In this document: in pieces, positions 5,601 to 5,678 of the stretch
How the letters are laid out: each line of letters opens with the position of its first letter
Position numbering within the stretch: the first letter of the stretch is position 1
Assembly: GCA_947311665.1 (NCBI GenBank)
Contig: CAMZLA010000099.1
Coordinates: 1-5,678, forward strand
Direction of reading: 5' to 3'
DNA: 5,678 bases
Source of the DNA: an uncultured Candidatus Altimarinota bacterium
GTDB lineage: Bacteria; Patescibacteriota; Gracilibacteria; CAIRYL01
Notes under the pieces: generated by a model
Database searches by the model: none
What the model was told of the DNA's origin: nothing
Seen by the model: the letters and a program-made list of their open reading frames with translations, nothing else
Translations under genes and position numbers: made by a program

Positions 5601-5678
5601 TTATAAATTGGTCGAGTCCAAACACAGAAACAGGAATTTTAACCGATTATAAAACAGGACAAATATGTTCTATTCAAA
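2561..5678 (+). CDS. Large secreted modular repeat protein with Cys repeats, Big-like domains and Thr-Pro linkers (C-terminus outside window)
   Basis: One reading frame without a stop runs from ATG 2561 to the right edge: 1039 whole codons, C-terminus missing. I do not recognise a named family. Order of parts by residue: signal or membrane anchor (1-30); beta-rich domain (about 34-152); Thr-Pro linker (153-167); two CTGPDGS Cys repeats (168-272); a Cys-containing region (about 280-390); a 30-residue NG...FP.S...YGG module (395-424); long repeat 1 (438-726); long repeat 2 (727-996); start of repeat 3 (997-1039). The Big-like segments, disulfide-ready cysteines and Thr-Pro stalks indicate an extracellular adhesin or cell-surface structural protein. 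GGA glycine codons and A/T-ending codons match the two upstream genes, so there is no sign of recent transfer. It has its own promoter and starts 100 bases after mnmA. The start is supported by the signal sequence and the promoter spacing. Function beyond surface display is unknown. Confidence 0.9.
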   Translation, partial: MKKILLFIGGIVSISLLIATLWNSQNNFLADFGYSTETLTFTGPGGSQWTHTIDANADNLESMKVTTTRINTNITPTTASNTNTFGFSAMENGDCTTNIYFTNGVDNNQVEYTTYLIYCKSGVNTVEIKHVVMVNEVFSDEVFHGAVTLQYNATPTPTSTATATALSCTGPDGSIIEHGQSKIYYSATTNANCANISESRTCNNGILEGNTSFQYSQCSEFESCTGPDGSNIAHGNSKIYYSAPSAVNCDTKKEERTCYKGTLSGSFTFGSCSSQISNEKDPYGLCEIWKDEEANNIKWSAIDYEYEKIITDDEGNQTTETVVDALKNGSFICEGIGGNHTEGYLSELPNIKTGILNLPTGFPLLNDLTCNISVLTEKGIESSCSLHQKLVSINTVQVNGSGKTWNFPLSVAGNKIIPIIYGGNTHEIYTEENGSNAVSKQTQIILVTDKKSDEVLEWSSPNGDTGSLKDYISGVSCTPSSPCTGEKVVFTSTTKLGTSSILLQNKSTKESATFTVHILPSAVEHIKLSNQFSSEKQYVGSRIELSAEMELFNGLSRNPSDNELEWEFSSDGGTTWVKNNEFGIVSGGTFLAKKEGLISFRAKITNVFAGINETNLTYKSEELLSENTLQIEIYKAPTGMVTINGEVASWHFPVSQRGSKNTSLIYGGNSTYSDSSLSGNLNTPTPTATADASTTASSSPSPTASLSDGLTSNCNLEGCVSEYQTKVSTETNIVLVVDAPDNHNLEWTASVSDTGILKDFVTQALCTQVSPCTSQKVIYYGGTKEGSNSILLQNKTTQESFSYTVYTLPSATESLTISNPYTEDIYTDSFLSFTATAELFNGNIRTPKESELVWEFSENGGTTWQQYNENGIVSGGKFFPKKEGIYTLRARILEKNGIVGKNNLRYKTHEVLSQNTITIQVKKAPEGSIIINGETGNFHFPVSQKGTKEVTKIYGGSSQSQATPTPTTISSNTSPTATPIPTPQVQDDDSNLYTYKVSTETSIVLVINKKNDEVINWSSPNTETGILTDYKTGQICSIQ
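3017..3061 (+). other. Thr-Pro/Thr-Ala linker 1 in the surface protein
   Basis: Residues 153-167 read ATPTPTSTATATALS, a low-complexity hydroxyl-rich stretch between the N-terminal beta-rich domain and the first Cys repeat. Such linkers are usually extended, often glycosylated stalks in secreted proteins. The codons vary (ACA/ACG, GCT), so this is protein-level rather than simple DNA repetition. Confidence 0.75.
3062..3229 (+). repeat. Cys-rich CTGPDGS repeat, copy 1 (56 residues)
   Basis: Residues 168-223. The repeat opens with CTGPDGS, then I.HG.SKIYYSA, and has four cysteines (repeat positions 1, 26, 35 and 51) with an RTC.NG.L.G core near the middle. It resembles a motif I recall from many CPR secreted proteins (C...G..I.HG.S...Y...C...RTC.NG.L.GSY.Y.SC). 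The even number of cysteines fits two disulfides. The second copy follows directly with no spacer. Confidence 0.85.
3230..3376 (+). repeat. Cys-rich CTGPDGS repeat, copy 2
   Basis: Residues 224-272. It has the same CTGPDGS opening, HG.SKIYYSA block and RTC.KG.LSG core as copy 1, with cysteines at repeat positions 1, 26, 35 and 49. The first 23 bases differ from copy 1 at a single third-codon position (ACC-A versus ACC-T), while the middle has diverged. This indicates an old tandem duplication with the core under constraint. It leads into a Cys-containing region that has no clear repeat partner. Confidence 0.85.
3743..3832 (+). repeat. 30-residue NG...FP.S...YGG module, copy 1
   Basis: Residues 395-424 of the surface protein. 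This is the first of three equal-length copies that share V/I-NG, a five- or six-residue turn, (N/H)FP(L/V)S, G.K and IYGG(N/S). Here it precedes long repeat 1 without a Thr-Pro linker, so the domain in front of it (about 280-390) may be a diverged or partial long repeat. The alternating hydrophobic pattern suggests a pair of beta strands. No known family assigned. Confidence 0.8.
3761..3786. repeat. Perfect 9-bp inverted repeat inside the coding sequence
   Basis: AGTGGAAAA (3761-3769) pairs with TTTTCCACT (3778-3786) around an 8-base loop. It falls at the turn of YGG module copy 1 (NGSGKTWNFPLS), the same module position as the longer hairpin in copy 3, but with a different sequence. Confidence 0.8.
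4187..4372 (+). other. Big-like (bacterial Ig-like) domain in repeat unit 1
   Basis: About residues 543-604. It starts with ELSAEMELFNG, then LEWEFSSDGGTTW (Trp566), then GIVSGG.FLAKKEGLISFRAKI. The W...G.V..G.F.A...G...A pattern is typical of Big_2-type Ig-like folds found in intimin-like and other surface adhesins. Recognition is by motif pattern only. Confidence 0.6.
4478..4567 (+). repeat. 30-residue NG...FP.S...YGG module, copy 2
   Basis: Residues 640-669, reading TINGEVASWHFPVSQRG and ending in IYGGN. It has exactly the length of copies 1 and 3. The stretch coding HFPVSQ(R/K)G is almost identical in DNA to copy 3 (4511-4535 versus 5375-5399, one difference), which is higher identity than elsewhere in the units. 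Confidence 0.8.
4607..4681 (+). other. Thr-Pro/Ala-Ser linker 2 in the surface protein
   Basis: Residues 683-707 are almost entirely Thr, Pro, Ala and Ser (TPTPTATADASTTASSSPSP and onward). They separate the YGG module of repeat 1 from repeat 2. A short segment with two extra cysteines (NCNLEGC) follows before the VSTET block; linker 3 lacks these. A flexible, possibly O-glycosylated stalk is inferred. Confidence 0.75.
5051..5236 (+). other. Big-like (bacterial Ig-like) domain in repeat unit 2
   Basis: About residues 831-892. It starts with LSFTATAELFNG, then LVWEFSENGGTTW (Trp854), then NGIVSGGKFFPKKEGIYTLRARI. It lies exactly 864 bases after its counterpart in unit 1. The conserved Trp, GIVSGG turn and KKEG motif mark the same fold. 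The Big-like assignment rests on motif pattern. Confidence 0.6.
5342..5431 (+). repeat. 30-residue NG...FP.S...YGG module, copy 3
   Basis: Residues 928-957, reading IIINGETGNFHFPVSQKG and ending in IYGGS. It is the same length as the other copies. The DNA encoding its centre forms a long perfect hairpin (see 5358-5390). Confidence 0.8.
5358..5390. repeat. Perfect 13-bp inverted repeat inside the coding sequence
   Basis: GTGAAACAGGAAA (5358-5370) and TTTCCTGTTTCAC (5378-5390) are exact reverse complements around the 7-base loop CTTTCAT. It lies inside YGG module copy 3 and encodes GETGNFHFPVS. A 9-bp perfect inverted repeat sits at the matching place in copy 1 (3761-3786), but copy 2 has none. 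Confidence 0.85.
5444..5509 (+). other. Thr-Pro linker 3 in the surface protein
   Basis: Residues 962-983 (ATPTPTTISSNTSPTATPIP and two more) form another hydroxyl- and proline-rich stalk after YGG module copy 3. An acidic QDDDSN segment follows before the next long repeat begins. It differs in length and sequence from linker 2, so linkers evolve faster than the domains. Confidence 0.75.
5549..5678 (+). repeat. Long-period repeat unit 3, cut by the window edge
   Basis: Residues 997-1039 and onward. VSTETSIVLV, INWSSPNTETGIL and the first loop cysteine (Cys1036) match the start of units 1 and 2. Bases 5546-5578 match 4736-4768 at 31 of 33 positions. The frame is open at the edge, so at least one more full unit probably lies to the right. 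Confidence 0.85.

Noticed and set aside
28..5678. Alternative genetic code with UGA as glycine (Gracilibacteria/Absconditabacteria)
   Set aside because: No in-frame TGA occurs in any of the three genes despite roughly 140 glycines, almost all encoded by GGA or other GGN. Both complete genes end in TAA, which is uninformative, so the standard bacterial code fits.
3872..5678. CRISPR array or mobile-element repeats
   Set aside because: The repeats are 810-867 bases, multiples of three, in one open frame and diverged mainly at the sequence level. There are no short identical repeats with unique spacers, no transposase and no terminal inverted repeats.
1363..5678. Functional system linking the protease, MnmA and the surface protein
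   Set aside because: The surface-protein gene has its own promoter and MnmA is a housekeeping tRNA enzyme. The protease could process exported proteins, but nothing in the sequence ties it to this substrate.

Overview
The window is AT-rich (roughly 70% A+T by eye), and all three genes lie on the plus strand. It reads like a chromosomal piece of a Patescibacteria/CPR-type bacterium. Four things point that way: the composition; start codons with no Shine-Dalgarno; a compact pair of housekeeping genes; and a very large secreted protein with Thr-Pro linkers and Cys-rich CTGPDGS-type repeats, which I recall as common in CPR surface proteins. No in-frame TGA occurs among roughly 140 glycine codons, so the glycine-UGA code of Gracilibacteria and Absconditabacteria is not supported. 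The lineage call is an inference.

Positions 1-1350 hold a membrane-anchored S41 carboxy-terminal processing protease (CtpA/CtpB type) with an intact Ser342/Lys367/Gln371 catalytic set. The reading frame stays open to the left edge, so its exact N-terminus is uncertain. Twelve bases later, positions 1363-2460 encode MnmA, the tRNA U34 2-thiouridylase, with its PP-loop and both catalytic cysteines. The two genes probably share a transcript.

Positions 2461-2560 are the only intergenic region of note. It carries a good sigma70-type promoter (TTGTAA, 17 bases, TATAAT) just upstream of the third gene, and a small stem-loop that overlaps the -35 box.

Positions 2561-5678 are one uninterrupted reading frame that runs off the right edge, at least 1039 codons. 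It is easily missed because neither its stop nor its C-terminus is in the window. It encodes a secreted or surface-anchored modular protein: N-terminal signal/anchor, beta-rich domain, Thr-Pro linker, two 56-residue Cys repeats, a Cys-containing region, a 30-residue NG...FP.S...YGG module, and then long-period repeats of 289 and 270 residues. Each long repeat holds a CxxxxPC domain, a Big-like (bacterial Ig-like) domain, another 30-residue module and a Thr-Pro linker. A third long repeat has begun when the window ends. This protein is the most novel item here. I see no defence system, mobile element, RNA gene or CRISPR array.
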